Shown here piece by piece: positions 17,294-26,012 of a stretch of 64,000 bases of DNA (positions within the stretch are counted from its first letter, which is position 1; every line of letters starts with the position of its first letter). The translations under genes were made by a program, and so were the position numbers. The stretch is from contig NZ_CP136514.1 in the NCBI RefSeq assembly GCF_032813545.1, positions 248,001 through 312,000 of the forward strand, given 5' to 3'. The notes under the pieces are model-generated. The model was not told the origin of the DNA, did no database searches, and saw nothing but the letters and a program-made list of their open reading frames with translations. The DNA is from Nodosilinea sp. E11. GTDB taxonomy: Bacteria; Cyanobacteriota; Cyanobacteriia; Phormidesmidales; Phormidesmidaceae.

Positions 17294-18579
17294 GCAACCA
17301 CCTGGCCGTCGCTACCGTGACGGCAGTTTTGCAGCGAACGCTCCAGGCCAGCGTCCAGCGCCATATCGAGGCCGTGCGAATTTCAACGGTGGCCCCCCAT
17401 CGCATTGGCCAGGGCACCCCTGAAACCGGCATTAACCTATTTCTCTACCAGGTCACCCGCAACAACGCCCTGAAAAACTCTGATGCCCTGCCCCAGCGAT
17501 CGCGCAATAAGCGCACCCCCTGGCGACAGACCGCCCTGGAACTCCACTACCTGCTGAGCTTTTACGGCAACGAGGTCGAACTCGAACCCCAGCGCCTGCT
17601 GGGCAGCGTGGTGCGCACCTTCAACGACCGCACCACCCTGTCGAGCCAGCTGGTTCAAGACACCCTGCGCGACTCCAGCTTTGCCTTTTTGGCCAACTCC
17701 GATCTGGCGAACCAGGTGCAAGAACTTCAAATTACGGCCGAAGATCTGACCCTAGAAGATCTGGGCAAAATCTGGTCGGTATTCTTTCAAACCCCTTACT
17801 CGCTCTCCATCGCCTATAAGGTCATGGCCGTGGTGATCGACGGCGAAGACTCGGCCGAGCGGGCCTTACCGGTACGCGAGCGGCCAATCCAGGGGGTGTC
17901 GGCCTTCCCCATTCGCCCCCTGATTGAGCAGGTGCTGGCTCTGGAAGGTCCTCTTCAGCCCATTCTGCCCAGCAGTTGTCTGCAAATTCAGGGTCAACAC
18001 CTGCAAGGGCAGCACACCTACATTCGTCTGGGTAACTGCGATGTCGCCTCCCTCGATCCTAGCCCCACCCAGGTCATGCTGTCGCTAACCACCGTGCCCC
18101 CCGAGGCGCTGCGGGCTGGGGTGCAAAGCCTGCAAATTGTGCACCGTCAGGTGCACCCCAACGACGGACCCATCGCACCGCAGGCGGGGATGAGTTCTAA
18201 CCCGATGCCCTTTACCCTGTGCCCGGTGCTCAAATCGGTGCAGGTGAGGGATCTAGACGTCGGGGATGAAGATCACTGCTCTGCCACGGTGGAGATGGAG
18301 GTCAACCCTCGCATCGGCGCGACCCAGGGTGTGCTGCTGTCACTCTACGAATGGTCGACCCAGCAGCCCGCCACCTACCTGATCGAGGTGCCCCCTCGGC
18401 CCCAGGACAGCGATCGCCTGACCGTTGCGATCGCCGCCGTCAAACCCGGTGATTACCTGGTGCGCCTGATCGTCGATGGGGCCGAAAGCCCCTTAGATAG
18501 TGACGAAGACCCTAACAGCCCCACCTTTCAGTGGTACAACCGACCTCGCATTCACCTCGACAACGCGCCCGAGAGCTAG
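17290..18579 (+). CDS. DUF4255 / Pvc16-like protein with C-terminal Ig-like domain (second copy)
   Basis: A 429-residue protein. Residues 1-185 follow the DUF4255 pattern (VATVTAVLQRTLQASV, INLFLYQVTRNNALKNS, TALELHYLLSFYGNEVELEPQRLLGSVVRT, then PYSLSIAYKVMAVVID). The C-terminal half is beta-rich (LQIQGQHLQGQHTYIRLG, LIVDGAESPLDSD) like IPT/TIG or other Ig-like modules. The shorter homologue at 14243-14824 lacks this half. Afp16/Pvc16-type proteins terminate the tail. The start overlaps the response regulator stop. Having two DUF4255 genes on opposite arms suggests one terminates the tube and the other the sheath or an alternative assembly; that split is speculative. Confidence 0.88.
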   Translation: MSNHLAVATVTAVLQRTLQASVQRHIEAVRISTVAPHRIGQGTPETGINLFLYQVTRNNALKNSDALPQRSRNKRTPWRQTALELHYLLSFYGNEVELEPQRLLGSVVRTFNDRTTLSSQLVQDTLRDSSFAFLANSDLANQVQELQITAEDLTLEDLGKIWSVFFQTPYSLSIAYKVMAVVIDGEDSAERALPVRERPIQGVSAFPIRPLIEQVLALEGPLQPILPSSCLQIQGQHLQGQHTYIRLGNCDVASLDPSPTQVMLSLTTVPPEALRAGVQSLQIVHRQVHPNDGPIAPQAGMSSNPMPFTLCPVLKSVQVRDLDVGDEDHCSATVEMEVNPRIGATQGVLLSLYEWSTQQPATYLIEVPPRPQDSDRLTVAIAAVKPGDYLVRLIVDGAESPLDSDEDPNSPTFQWYNRPRIHLDNAPES

Positions 18580-18735
18580 CCGTCCCCGACAAACTCGACT
18601 TTAGTGGAATATCCCTGGGGTGGGGGAGTCGTTAGGATTGGCCCATGCTATTGGCTCCGACCTCCTTGCCATTGAACTGAGGATATTGAGTACGGTTGCG
18701 TTTTTTGGCGTCCAAGTCCCTCTCCTGCTGACCCC

Positions 18736-20721
18736 ATGCCCGCCATTTCTTACATTGCCAAACCGATTATCAAAATCGATGGAGCAGCCGTCGGGGCAGC
18801 CTTCCTGGAGGATATTTTGCAGATTTCGGTGGAAGAGAGCCTGCATTTGCCGGGGATGTTTACCCTGATGCTGCGCAATGACTATCTGCCGGGAGCAGCG
18901 CAGGATAAAGCTTGGAAGCATCAGTCACTGCTGGCCATTGGTAAATCCGTAGAACTGGGGTTTATTTCTAGCGCCATTGAGGCCGATGAATTTGACCAGG
19001 CGGCAGAAGGGCTGCTTTTAAAGGGAGAAATCACGGCGATTGAAACCCACTTTACCCACGATGCCCAGGCCCCCATTTTGGTGCGGGGCTACGATGTGTC
19101 GCACCGATTGCACCGGGGGCGACACAGCCGGTCGTTTCAAAACAAAACTGACGCCGATATCGTTAGGCAGATTGCCTCAGAGGTGGGCATTCCCACCGGC
19201 GCCGTAGACGCCACCGGCGGGCCCTACGGCTACGGCGATATCGGCGGGGCCAGCGGCTACATCTTCCAAGAAAACCAGACCAATATGGAGTTTTTGCGAT
19301 CGCGCGCTGCCCGTCACGGCTACGAGTTGTTTGTGCAGGATGGCACACTTCACTTTCGCAAGCCCAAAAAAGATGGCACCCTCAAGCTAGCCTGGCTAAA
19401 AGAACTCCAAAGCTTTAGGGTGCAGGTGACCAGCGCCGAGCAGGTCAGCAGTGTAGAAGTGCGCGGCTGGGACTACAGCCAAAAAAAGGCGATCGTCGAA
19501 ACCAGCACCAGCACCAGCGCCGTCCTGACCGCTACCGACCAGGGCAAAGGCAACAAGCATACAACCTTTCAAGGCAAACCTTCCCAGCCCAAGCTGATCG
19601 TCGTCGACCAGGTCACCGCCCAGGCACCCGAGGCTAAAACCATGGCCGACGCCCTCTGCAACGAACTGGGGGGCGAGTTTGTGCAGGCCGATGCCCGCAG
19701 CGACGGCAACCCGTTGATTCGCCCCGGCAAGGTGGTCGAACTCACCAACATGGACAAGTACAGCGGCACCTACTACGTCACCGCCACCCGGCATGTGTTC
19801 TCTGAGCGGGTCTATACCACCGAATTTAGCGTGCGGGGGCTGCGGGGCGGCGACCTGCTGCAAATTTTGACGCCCGCCGTGCAGCTGATGCCGGGGCAAA
19901 CTTGCCTGATCGGCATTGTGGCCGATAACAAAGACCCCAAGGGTTGGGGCCGGGTGCGGGTCAAATTTCCCACCCTCACCGAAGAGCATATGAGCAACTG
20001 GGCGCGGATGGTGGCGGTTGGGGCCGGGGTCAGTCGAGGGTTCGACTGTTTGCCCGAAATTAACGATGAGGTGCTGGTGGCCTTTGAGCACGGCGATATT
20101 CACCGCCCCTACGTACTTGGCGGCGTGTGGAACGGCAAAGACGCCCCGCCGGAGAAGGTTGAGGAGAGCATTGGTCAAGATGGCAAGGTAAGGCTGCGTA
20201 CCTTCAAAACTCGCCTGGGGCACCAGCTTCAGTTTGTCGAAGAAGATAAGGGCGACAGCAAACAGGGGGTATATCTCACTACCAAAGGCTCCCACCACCT
20301 GGACTTGAACGACACCGAAAAGCACATCGAAATTAAAAGCACAGACGGCCACCAGGCCCTGCTCGACGACAAAAATAAAAAGCTGGAATTAAAAAGTAAA
20401 GGCGGTCACCTAGTGTGCCTCAACGACAGCGGCACCAAGATCGATATGACCTCCACAGGCGACCTCAACCTGAAATCGGGCACCAGCGGTGCAAGCCGAG
20501 CCATTGACGTGAAGGGCGGCACCATTACCCTGACCGGAACGACCAAAATCACTCTGAAAGTGGGCAGCAGCTCTATTACTCTGAGCAACGCCGGGATTGA
20601 AATTAAAGGCATCCAGATCACAGCCCAGGCCACAGCTCAGGCCAAATTGCAGGGCATGACGGTCGATGTGCAGGGCAGTGCCCTCACCAAGATCCAGGGT
20701 GCTGTGGTGAAAATTAATTAG
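18736..20721 (+). CDS. VgrG/gp5-like baseplate spike protein (Afp8/Pvc8-like)
   Basis: This 661-residue protein begins with a gp27-like hub domain (phage late control gene D type; 'ILVRGYDVSHRLHRGRHSRSF', 'DADIVRQIASEVGI', 'NMEFLRSRAARHGYELFVQDGTLHF'). An OB-fold follows at about residues 395-475 ('GIVADNKDPKGWGRVRVKFP', 'SNWARMVAVGAG', 'LPEINDEVLVAFEHGDIHRPYVLGGVWNG'). The C-terminal ~190 residues are repetitive strands ('GGTITLTGTTKITLKVGSSSITLSN') that form the needle beta-helix. The trimeric spike closes the tube in the baseplate and pierces the target membrane. It is followed 16 bp later by the PAAR-like tip gene, as expected for a spike-tip pair. Confidence 0.96.
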   Translation: MPAISYIAKPIIKIDGAAVGAAFLEDILQISVEESLHLPGMFTLMLRNDYLPGAAQDKAWKHQSLLAIGKSVELGFISSAIEADEFDQAAEGLLLKGEITAIETHFTHDAQAPILVRGYDVSHRLHRGRHSRSFQNKTDADIVRQIASEVGIPTGAVDATGGPYGYGDIGGASGYIFQENQTNMEFLRSRAARHGYELFVQDGTLHFRKPKKDGTLKLAWLKELQSFRVQVTSAEQVSSVEVRGWDYSQKKAIVETSTSTSAVLTATDQGKGNKHTTFQGKPSQPKLIVVDQVTAQAPEAKTMADALCNELGGEFVQADARSDGNPLIRPGKVVELTNMDKYSGTYYVTATRHVFSERVYTTEFSVRGLRGGDLLQILTPAVQLMPGQTCLIGIVADNKDPKGWGRVRVKFPTLTEEHMSNWARMVAVGAGVSRGFDCLPEINDEVLVAFEHGDIHRPYVLGGVWNGKDAPPEKVEESIGQDGKVRLRTFKTRLGHQLQFVEEDKGDSKQGVYLTTKGSHHLDLNDTEKHIEIKSTDGHQALLDDKNKKLELKSKGGHLVCLNDSGTKIDMTSTGDLNLKSGTSGASRAIDVKGGTITLTGTTKITLKVGSSSITLSNAGIEIKGIQITAQATAQAKLQGMTVDVQGSALTKIQGAVVKIN

Positions 20722-20737
20722 GGCGGAGGCATTAGCG

Positions 20738-21130
20738 ATGGCAATTCAAGTGGTGTTGGGGGCCACCCTGCAGTGCAGCTTTGGGGTGGCCCCCAGCACG
20801 TTGGTCGTGCTTCCTAAGGGGCTGCCAGTCATGGATGGTGGCCCCTTAGCGGCAACTATTATGGACTTTGCCCCGATCGCCAATATTCCACCCTTTGGCC
20901 TGTGTACCTCGATCGCTAACCCCACCGTGGCCGCCGCCACCGCCGCCGCCCTGGGTGTGCTCACCCCCATGCCCTGCATTCCCGTCACCATGGCCCCCTG
21001 GTTCCCCGGTTCGCCAGCGGTGTTAATCAACAATTTCCCCGCCTTGAACAACAGCTGCAAATGCATGTGTGCCTGGGCGGGGGTAATTTCAATTCTCAAT
21101 CCGGGCCAGTTTACGGTGCAAATTCCTTAG
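20738..21130 (+). CDS. PAAR-like spike tip protein (DUF4280 type)
   Basis: At 130 residues, this glycine- and proline-rich protein has the DUF4280/PAAR-like layout: 'VVLGATLQCSFGVAPSTL', 'IMDFAPIANIPPFGLCTSIANP', 'PMPCIPVTMAPWFPGSP', 'LNNSCKCMCAWAGVISI', with cysteines spaced for metal binding at the tip of a beta-helical needle. It directly follows the spike gene and matches Afp10-type tip proteins of eCIS. The downstream ATPase begins nine bases after its stop. Cysteine positions support the tip assignment; the metal itself is inferred. Confidence 0.85.
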   Translation: MAIQVVLGATLQCSFGVAPSTLVVLPKGLPVMDGGPLAATIMDFAPIANIPPFGLCTSIANPTVAAATAAALGVLTPMPCIPVTMAPWFPGSPAVLINNFPALNNSCKCMCAWAGVISILNPGQFTVQIP

Positions 21131-21138
21131 CTAAACCC

Positions 21139-23115
21139 ATGAGCCTATCGTCGTCTGCTACGGACTGGTATGAGGCCAACCATCGCTACCTGATCGCAGC
21201 GATCGCCCAGCTGCACCAGCGGCTCAGCCACCAGGCCGACCCCACCACCCCTACGCCCGACCCACCTCCCAAGCAAGAGCAGGACTTAGCGGTGGACTTT
21301 AGCGATCGCCCACCCGCCCTAGATCAGCTCTGTCAACAGTTTGGCTTGTCGGCCTTTGAGCGCGAGGTGCTGCTGCTGAGCGCAGGTATGGAGCTTGACC
21401 CCCAGTGGAAAACGCTCTGCGCCGCCGCCCAGCACGACTCCCAGCGCAGTTACCCCACCTGGGGGCTGGCCCTGGCGATTAGCCCCCAGGCCCACTGGAC
21501 GGCGCTACAGCCCGATGCCCCCCTGCGGCGCTGGCGGCTAGTCGATATTGGCCCTGGCAACGCCCTGGTCGATAGCCCCCTGCGGCTAGATGAACAGGTC
21601 ATGCATTACCTGATGGGCCACTGCCCCCTGAGTGAGCGCCTGCTGGGGCTGGGCGCGGAGCGGGCGGCGGGCGGCCCACTGGTCGAGTCGCACTGCACCC
21701 TGGCTGAAGCCATGGCTCAGGCCTGGGTAGCGGCGTCTCAAAGTCAGCGATCGCTGCCCGTGCTTCAGCTCTGGGGCCGCGATGAGGTGAGCATGCGGGC
21801 GATCGCGGCCACGACTAGCGATCTGCTAGGTCTAGAGCTATGGGCCATGACCGCCGAAACCCTACCTACCGACCCGACTCAGCTACAGGCCCTGCTCGAC
21901 CTGTGGGAGCGCGAGTGGCAGCTCAACCGCCGGGTGCTGCTGCTGAACTGCGATCGCGCCGAAGGACACAGCCCCGACCGCGACTGGGCGATCGCCCACC
22001 TCAGCGACACCCTCACCGCGCCGCCTCTGCTGGTGAGTGCCACCCGCCGCCGCCCCAGCCGCCGCCCCCAGATCACCCATGAGGTTCCCCTGCCCAACCC
22101 CCAGGAGCAGCGCCAGGTGTGGACCCACGCCCTGGGCGATAGCGTCGCTGCCCTCAATGGCCACCTCGACAGTTTGGTCTCTCACTTCAACCTCAGCCGC
22201 TCAGCGATCGAGACCATCTGCTGCACCGCCCAGGGCCAGACCGCCCAGGGCGCAGACCTCTTCCCCAGCCTGTGGCAGGCCTGTAGCACCCAGGCCCGGC
22301 CCCAGCTCGATGCTCTGGCCCAGCGCATTGCCCCCGCCGCCACCTGGGACGATCTGGTTTTGCCCGACAAAGAGATGGGCATTTTGAAGGAGGTCGCGGC
22401 CCATGTGCGCCAGCGGGCCAAGGTCTACGAGCAGTGGGGCTTTGCGGGCAAAGGGCAGCGGGGGCTGGGCATTAGCGCCCTGTTTGCCGGGGCCAGCGGC
22501 ACGGGCAAAACCCTGGCGGCCGAAATTTTGGGCAACGCCCTGAAGCTCGATGTCTATCGCATTGACCTAAGTGCGGTGGTGAGCAAGTATATTGGCGAAA
22601 CGGAGAAAAACCTACGCCTGGTGTTTGATGCGGCTGAGGGCAGTGGGGTGGTGCTGCTGTTTGACGAAGCCGATGCCCTGTTTGGCAAACGCACTGAGGT
22701 GAAAGATTCTCACGATCGCCATGCCAACCTGGAGGTGAGCTACCTGCTGCAACGGATGGAGGCCTACCGGGGATTGGCCATTCTCACCACCAACCTAAAG
22801 GCGTCGCTCGACCAGGCCTTTCTGCGCCGGATTCGGTTTGTGGTGCAATTTCCGTTTCCCGATGCGGCCCAGCGGGCGGAGATTTGGCGGCAGGTGTTTC
22901 CGGCGCAGACGCCGCTGGCCACGCTAGACTATGGCAAATTGGGCCGACTGAATGTGCCGGGGGGCAACATTCGCAATATTGCACTCAACGCCGCGTTTTT
23001 GGCGGCGGATGCCGACCAGGAGATCGCTATGCCCCACCTGCTGCAAGCGGCCCGCAGCGAATACCTTAAGCTGGAGCGGCCGCTGACCGATACTGAAGTG
23101 AAGGGCTGGGTGTAG
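21139..23115 (+). CDS. AAA+ ATPase of the CIS (Afp15/Pvc15-like)
   Basis: A 658-residue protein with start chosen at ATG 21139 (MSLSSSATDWYEANHRYLI), nine bases after the preceding stop; an upstream in-frame ATG would lie inside the PAAR-like gene. Residues 1-400 are a degenerate N-terminal half without Walker residues. The C-terminal AAA+ module has Walker A GASGTGKT (about 451-458), Walker B LLFDEAD (about 505-511), a sensor-1 'AILTTNL' and arginine-rich 'AFLRRIRFVVQFPFPD'. This is the standard eCIS ATPase, needed for assembly or cargo loading; its exact role is not settled. Its strong conservation makes it a marker of the eCIS class. Confidence 0.96.
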   Translation: MSLSSSATDWYEANHRYLIAAIAQLHQRLSHQADPTTPTPDPPPKQEQDLAVDFSDRPPALDQLCQQFGLSAFEREVLLLSAGMELDPQWKTLCAAAQHDSQRSYPTWGLALAISPQAHWTALQPDAPLRRWRLVDIGPGNALVDSPLRLDEQVMHYLMGHCPLSERLLGLGAERAAGGPLVESHCTLAEAMAQAWVAASQSQRSLPVLQLWGRDEVSMRAIAATTSDLLGLELWAMTAETLPTDPTQLQALLDLWEREWQLNRRVLLLNCDRAEGHSPDRDWAIAHLSDTLTAPPLLVSATRRRPSRRPQITHEVPLPNPQEQRQVWTHALGDSVAALNGHLDSLVSHFNLSRSAIETICCTAQGQTAQGADLFPSLWQACSTQARPQLDALAQRIAPAATWDDLVLPDKEMGILKEVAAHVRQRAKVYEQWGFAGKGQRGLGISALFAGASGTGKTLAAEILGNALKLDVYRIDLSAVVSKYIGETEKNLRLVFDAAEGSGVVLLFDEADALFGKRTEVKDSHDRHANLEVSYLLQRMEAYRGLAILTTNLKASLDQAFLRRIRFVVQFPFPDAAQRAEIWRQVFPAQTPLATLDYGKLGRLNVPGGNIRNIALNAAFLAADADQEIAMPHLLQAARSEYLKLERPLTDTEVKGWV

Positions 23116-23165
23116 CGATCGCCTCTCCCCGGCTAAGGTCTAAAACCGTTTTTCTTATGGCATGA

Positions 23166-23204
23166 GACAATAAGCTATCTCGCCGAACTACTCGGAGCTT
23201 TGCC
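23166..23204 (+). promoter_or_regulatory. Conserved element upstream of cargo gene 1
   Basis: GACAATAAGCTA lies 39 bp before the ATG, followed by CGGAGCTTTGCC with a GGAG ribosome-binding site. The second cargo gene has GAAAATAAGATA at the same distance and the same CGGAGCTTTGCC. The fourth cargo gene has GAAAATAAGGCA at 38 bp. This suggests a shared promoter (-10 region) for cargo genes. Confidence 0.5.
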
Positions 23205-25639
23205 ATGCCGCGCCAACCTCAGCGATCGCTGCAAACCCGTTCCGCAAAGACCCATCCAAGCTCCGAGGCATTAGCCCCTCGACCCTTCGCTACCCCAACA
23301 CCGGGAGAGGTAGAGGCGCGATCGCCTGAAACCCAGCCTTTAGAGGGGAGCCTACCCACGTTTTCCATATTTGCTGAGGGGGGGCGATTGCTCCCCCTTC
23401 AACCCAAGCTCACCATTGGCGCACCCAACGATAAATATGAGCAGGAAGCCGATCGCGTTGCCAAAGAGGTCGTACAGCGGTTGAGTTTTAGCGGTGGGAG
23501 CCCGTCAGCCCAGGATCCCGATCAACCGCCCCACCCCAACCAAACCCTGCAACGGGAAACCTGCCCGACGAAGAAGACGAGCTTCAGATGAAACCCCTGA
23601 CCGAGCAGATTCAGCGCGTGGAACTGCCCGAAGAAGACGAACTCCAAATGAAACCGTTACTCCAACGGGAAATGGAGCCGAACGAAGAAGACGAACTTCA
23701 GATGAAACCCGATTCCCTGCAACGGGAGGTGGAGCCTGACGAAGAAGACGAGTTACAAATGAAGCCATTACTGCAACGACAAGGGAGCGAGGCTGTTGCC
23801 GCCAGTGATGACCTCGAATCCGCCATCCAACAATCTCGCGGGAGTGGGCAACCGCTGGCCGACTCGATCCGAGAACCGATGGAACAGGCGTTTGGTGGCG
23901 TTGATTTTAGTAGGGTGAAGGTACATACGGATGAGCGAGCAGACGCGTTGAACCGTACAGTGGGAGCTAGGGCCTTTACAACAAAGCAGGATTTGTTTTT
24001 TAGACGGGGGGAGTATCAGCCAGGGAGCCAAGGGGGACAGGAATTGATTGCTCATGAGTTAACCCATGCCGTACAGCAATCGATGGCATTCCATCAGGAT
24101 AGAGAGGATTATACCCCTCCCCCTGTTATCAACGCTCAACTTGTCGATACCCCCTTCATTCAATGCAAGTCTACAATTACAAATAACGCGAATTTGGGCA
24201 ATAAAGATACACCACTAAAAACGCTACACGATGTATTTGGGAAGTACTTTAATAAGGCTTTGGTAAACGAGACATATAATTTTCACCCTCTCCAAGTGTT
24301 CTACCTCGGTGCCACCCCCTACAATGGTTCCAAAGCTTATAAGAACCAATACTTAAAAGCAGAAAAAGTAGAAGCAAGTATTGATCCTGCATCCTCTAGT
24401 AAAACAGATAGTAAAAATCGTAATGATAACGTGATTCAACCTTATGGACACTTTGGTGTCATGGAGCGTGCTATTTTTGATCGCAAGAACATCGGCAATA
24501 TTTACGATGGAGGACATTTGGTTGAACATACCCTGATGGAAGGACAAGACGCTGATGCAGAGGGGAATCTTGCGCCCCAACAGAATAAGCAATTTAATCA
24601 GGGACTTATGCGAGGCTGGGAGGATGTTCCTGAAAAATATATGCACAACTATAATACTGCGTTTAATTACACCGTTCAGGTTGGATATGATCAACAGACC
24701 TATCAGCGAACTGGAAAGCAAATTCGTGATGCTGGGGTACTCGGAAGTATTGATAAAGCTTTACCAGGCTCTGAACTAAACAATTTAGATGCAGAAATGG
24801 TTACCTTTGAACGGTGGATTCCCAGCCAATGGAAAGCGACCGTTGCTGATCCTAGCGGTATGAATAATCTCCCCCAACTTACTTTAACGAAGGGTGCCCA
24901 CTGGAATGCTGTAGTCCCTAGTCAAGCGCAAGCAGAAGGTTTAGTCTTTAATTCCCAGCCAGCACCTTACACGGGAACGCTGAAACGCACAAACTCAGGG
25001 ATGCTCGGTGGCTTCATCGAAACGGCCCAAGTTCCCACTAACATTCTAAATGCGGTGACTGTCGGAAATCAGCCTTCCTTTAGTGCCTATATGTTTCAAC
25101 CGATCCCTGAAGATACAAGGGATCAACCTGTTCATAATCCCAGTACTGGCGCGTATGGTGGGCAAACTCCAGCAACACTACCGTCTTATACCCCCAACTT
25201 TGATTCGTTCCCTAGCACCGTCGATTTCTCTCAAATGGTTGAAGACATCTACGATAACGTTCCTCAACTAACCCTACAAGCCATCATACCTGGTTATTCT
25301 GCTCCAACTAGCTCCCCCAGTCCATCAGGATCAATATCAATCGCTAGCCGACTCAAGAAAAGAAAGCCAAAAGCAGCTACGCTAATAAAAGGTCTTGATG
25401 GGATTGGCAAAAAACATTCAAAGTCATACTCTGTTGTCCGGCAATTCTATTTCAAGAATGCAGATCAAGGAGGAGCTTTTATCAAAGCTCTGATTCAGAC
25501 TAGGTATGACAAAAATAGTAAGTTAACCAAGACGGATCTAATCTCCACCATCCATAAGACCAATAAGCATCAAGCATTTAGCAGAAAAAATCGCAAGTTT
25601 AAGCTGCTAAGATTGCCTTACGAGAAGAAGTTGCAGTGA
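23205..25639 (+). pseudogene. DUF4157 cargo gene 1, frameshifted; C-terminal nuclease-like domain
   Basis: Two frames (23205-23591 and 23588-25639) make up one gene of the DUF4157 cargo family. Comparison with cargo gene 2 (GGAAACCCTGCC) shows GGAAACCTGCC here: one C missing at 23560-23561; restoring it joins the frames into about 811 residues. The N-terminus carries 'LQPKLTIGAPNDKYEQEADRV'; then come four acidic 'EEDELQMKP' repeats and DUF4157 with HELTHAVQQ. The C-terminal part contains 'IYDGGHLVEH' (24506-24517 encode DGGH) and 'NLAPQQNKQFNQGLMRGWE', reminiscent of the DRGH...N metal-nuclease (beta-beta-alpha-Me) pattern, so a nuclease toxin is plausible. The C-terminal half is clearly AT-richer than the front. 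It could be a true pseudogene, a slippage-controlled gene or a sequencing error. Confidence 0.8.
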
Positions 25640-25656
25640 GTGTGATCGCCCCTCAC

Positions 25657-25765
25657 CATAGCTTGGGTTGACCCTAGAAACCCAACGCTCATAATCCTTC
25701 TACTCACCGCAATGCAAATTTAACCAATGGCTTTGTTGGATTTTGCTACGCGCAACCCAACCTAC
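25657..25765. repeat. MITE-like intergenic repeat, copy 1
   Basis: An element of about 109 bp with TTGGGTTGACCC / AACCCAACG near the left end, a conserved centre (CCGCAATGCAAATTTAACCAATGG) and the right end CGCAACCCAACCTAC. It closely matches copies at 27369-27479 and 29545-29655. All three sit just downstream of a cargo gene. The ends form the GTAGGTTGGGTT/AACCCAACCTAC inverted repeat common in cyanobacterial small mobile repeats. Confidence 0.75.
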
Positions 25766-25973
25766 GTTCTGCTCATCGGTGCCTCTGCCATCTCGTCTCC
25801 TGTAGCCGTAGCCGTAGTTTGGGTTGAGGACCGTAGCTTGCTTCCCGCAGGGTAACCCAACACCCACAACCCACGGCGATATCCCCAACACCCACTATTA
25901 CCTTCGCTGTTGTGGGTTGGGCGATCGCCCCATCCTCGACCATCTGCCAATGGTGGTTGTTCTGTTCCAATGC

Positions 25974-26012
25974 GAAAATAAGATACCCTGCCGAAAAAAT
26001 CGGAGCTTTGCC
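25974..26012 (+). promoter_or_regulatory. Conserved element upstream of cargo gene 2
   Basis: GAAAATAAGATA at 25974-25985 starts 39 bp before the ATG, the same spacing as in cargo gene 1, and is followed by the identical CGGAGCTTTGCC-ATG ribosome-binding region. It supports choosing ATG 26013 as the start of cargo gene 2. Confidence 0.5.

Noticed and set aside
19396..20352. A 318-codon minus-strand frame opposite the spike gene
   Set aside because: Antisense shadow of a GC-rich gene; no ribosome-binding site and no family resemblance.
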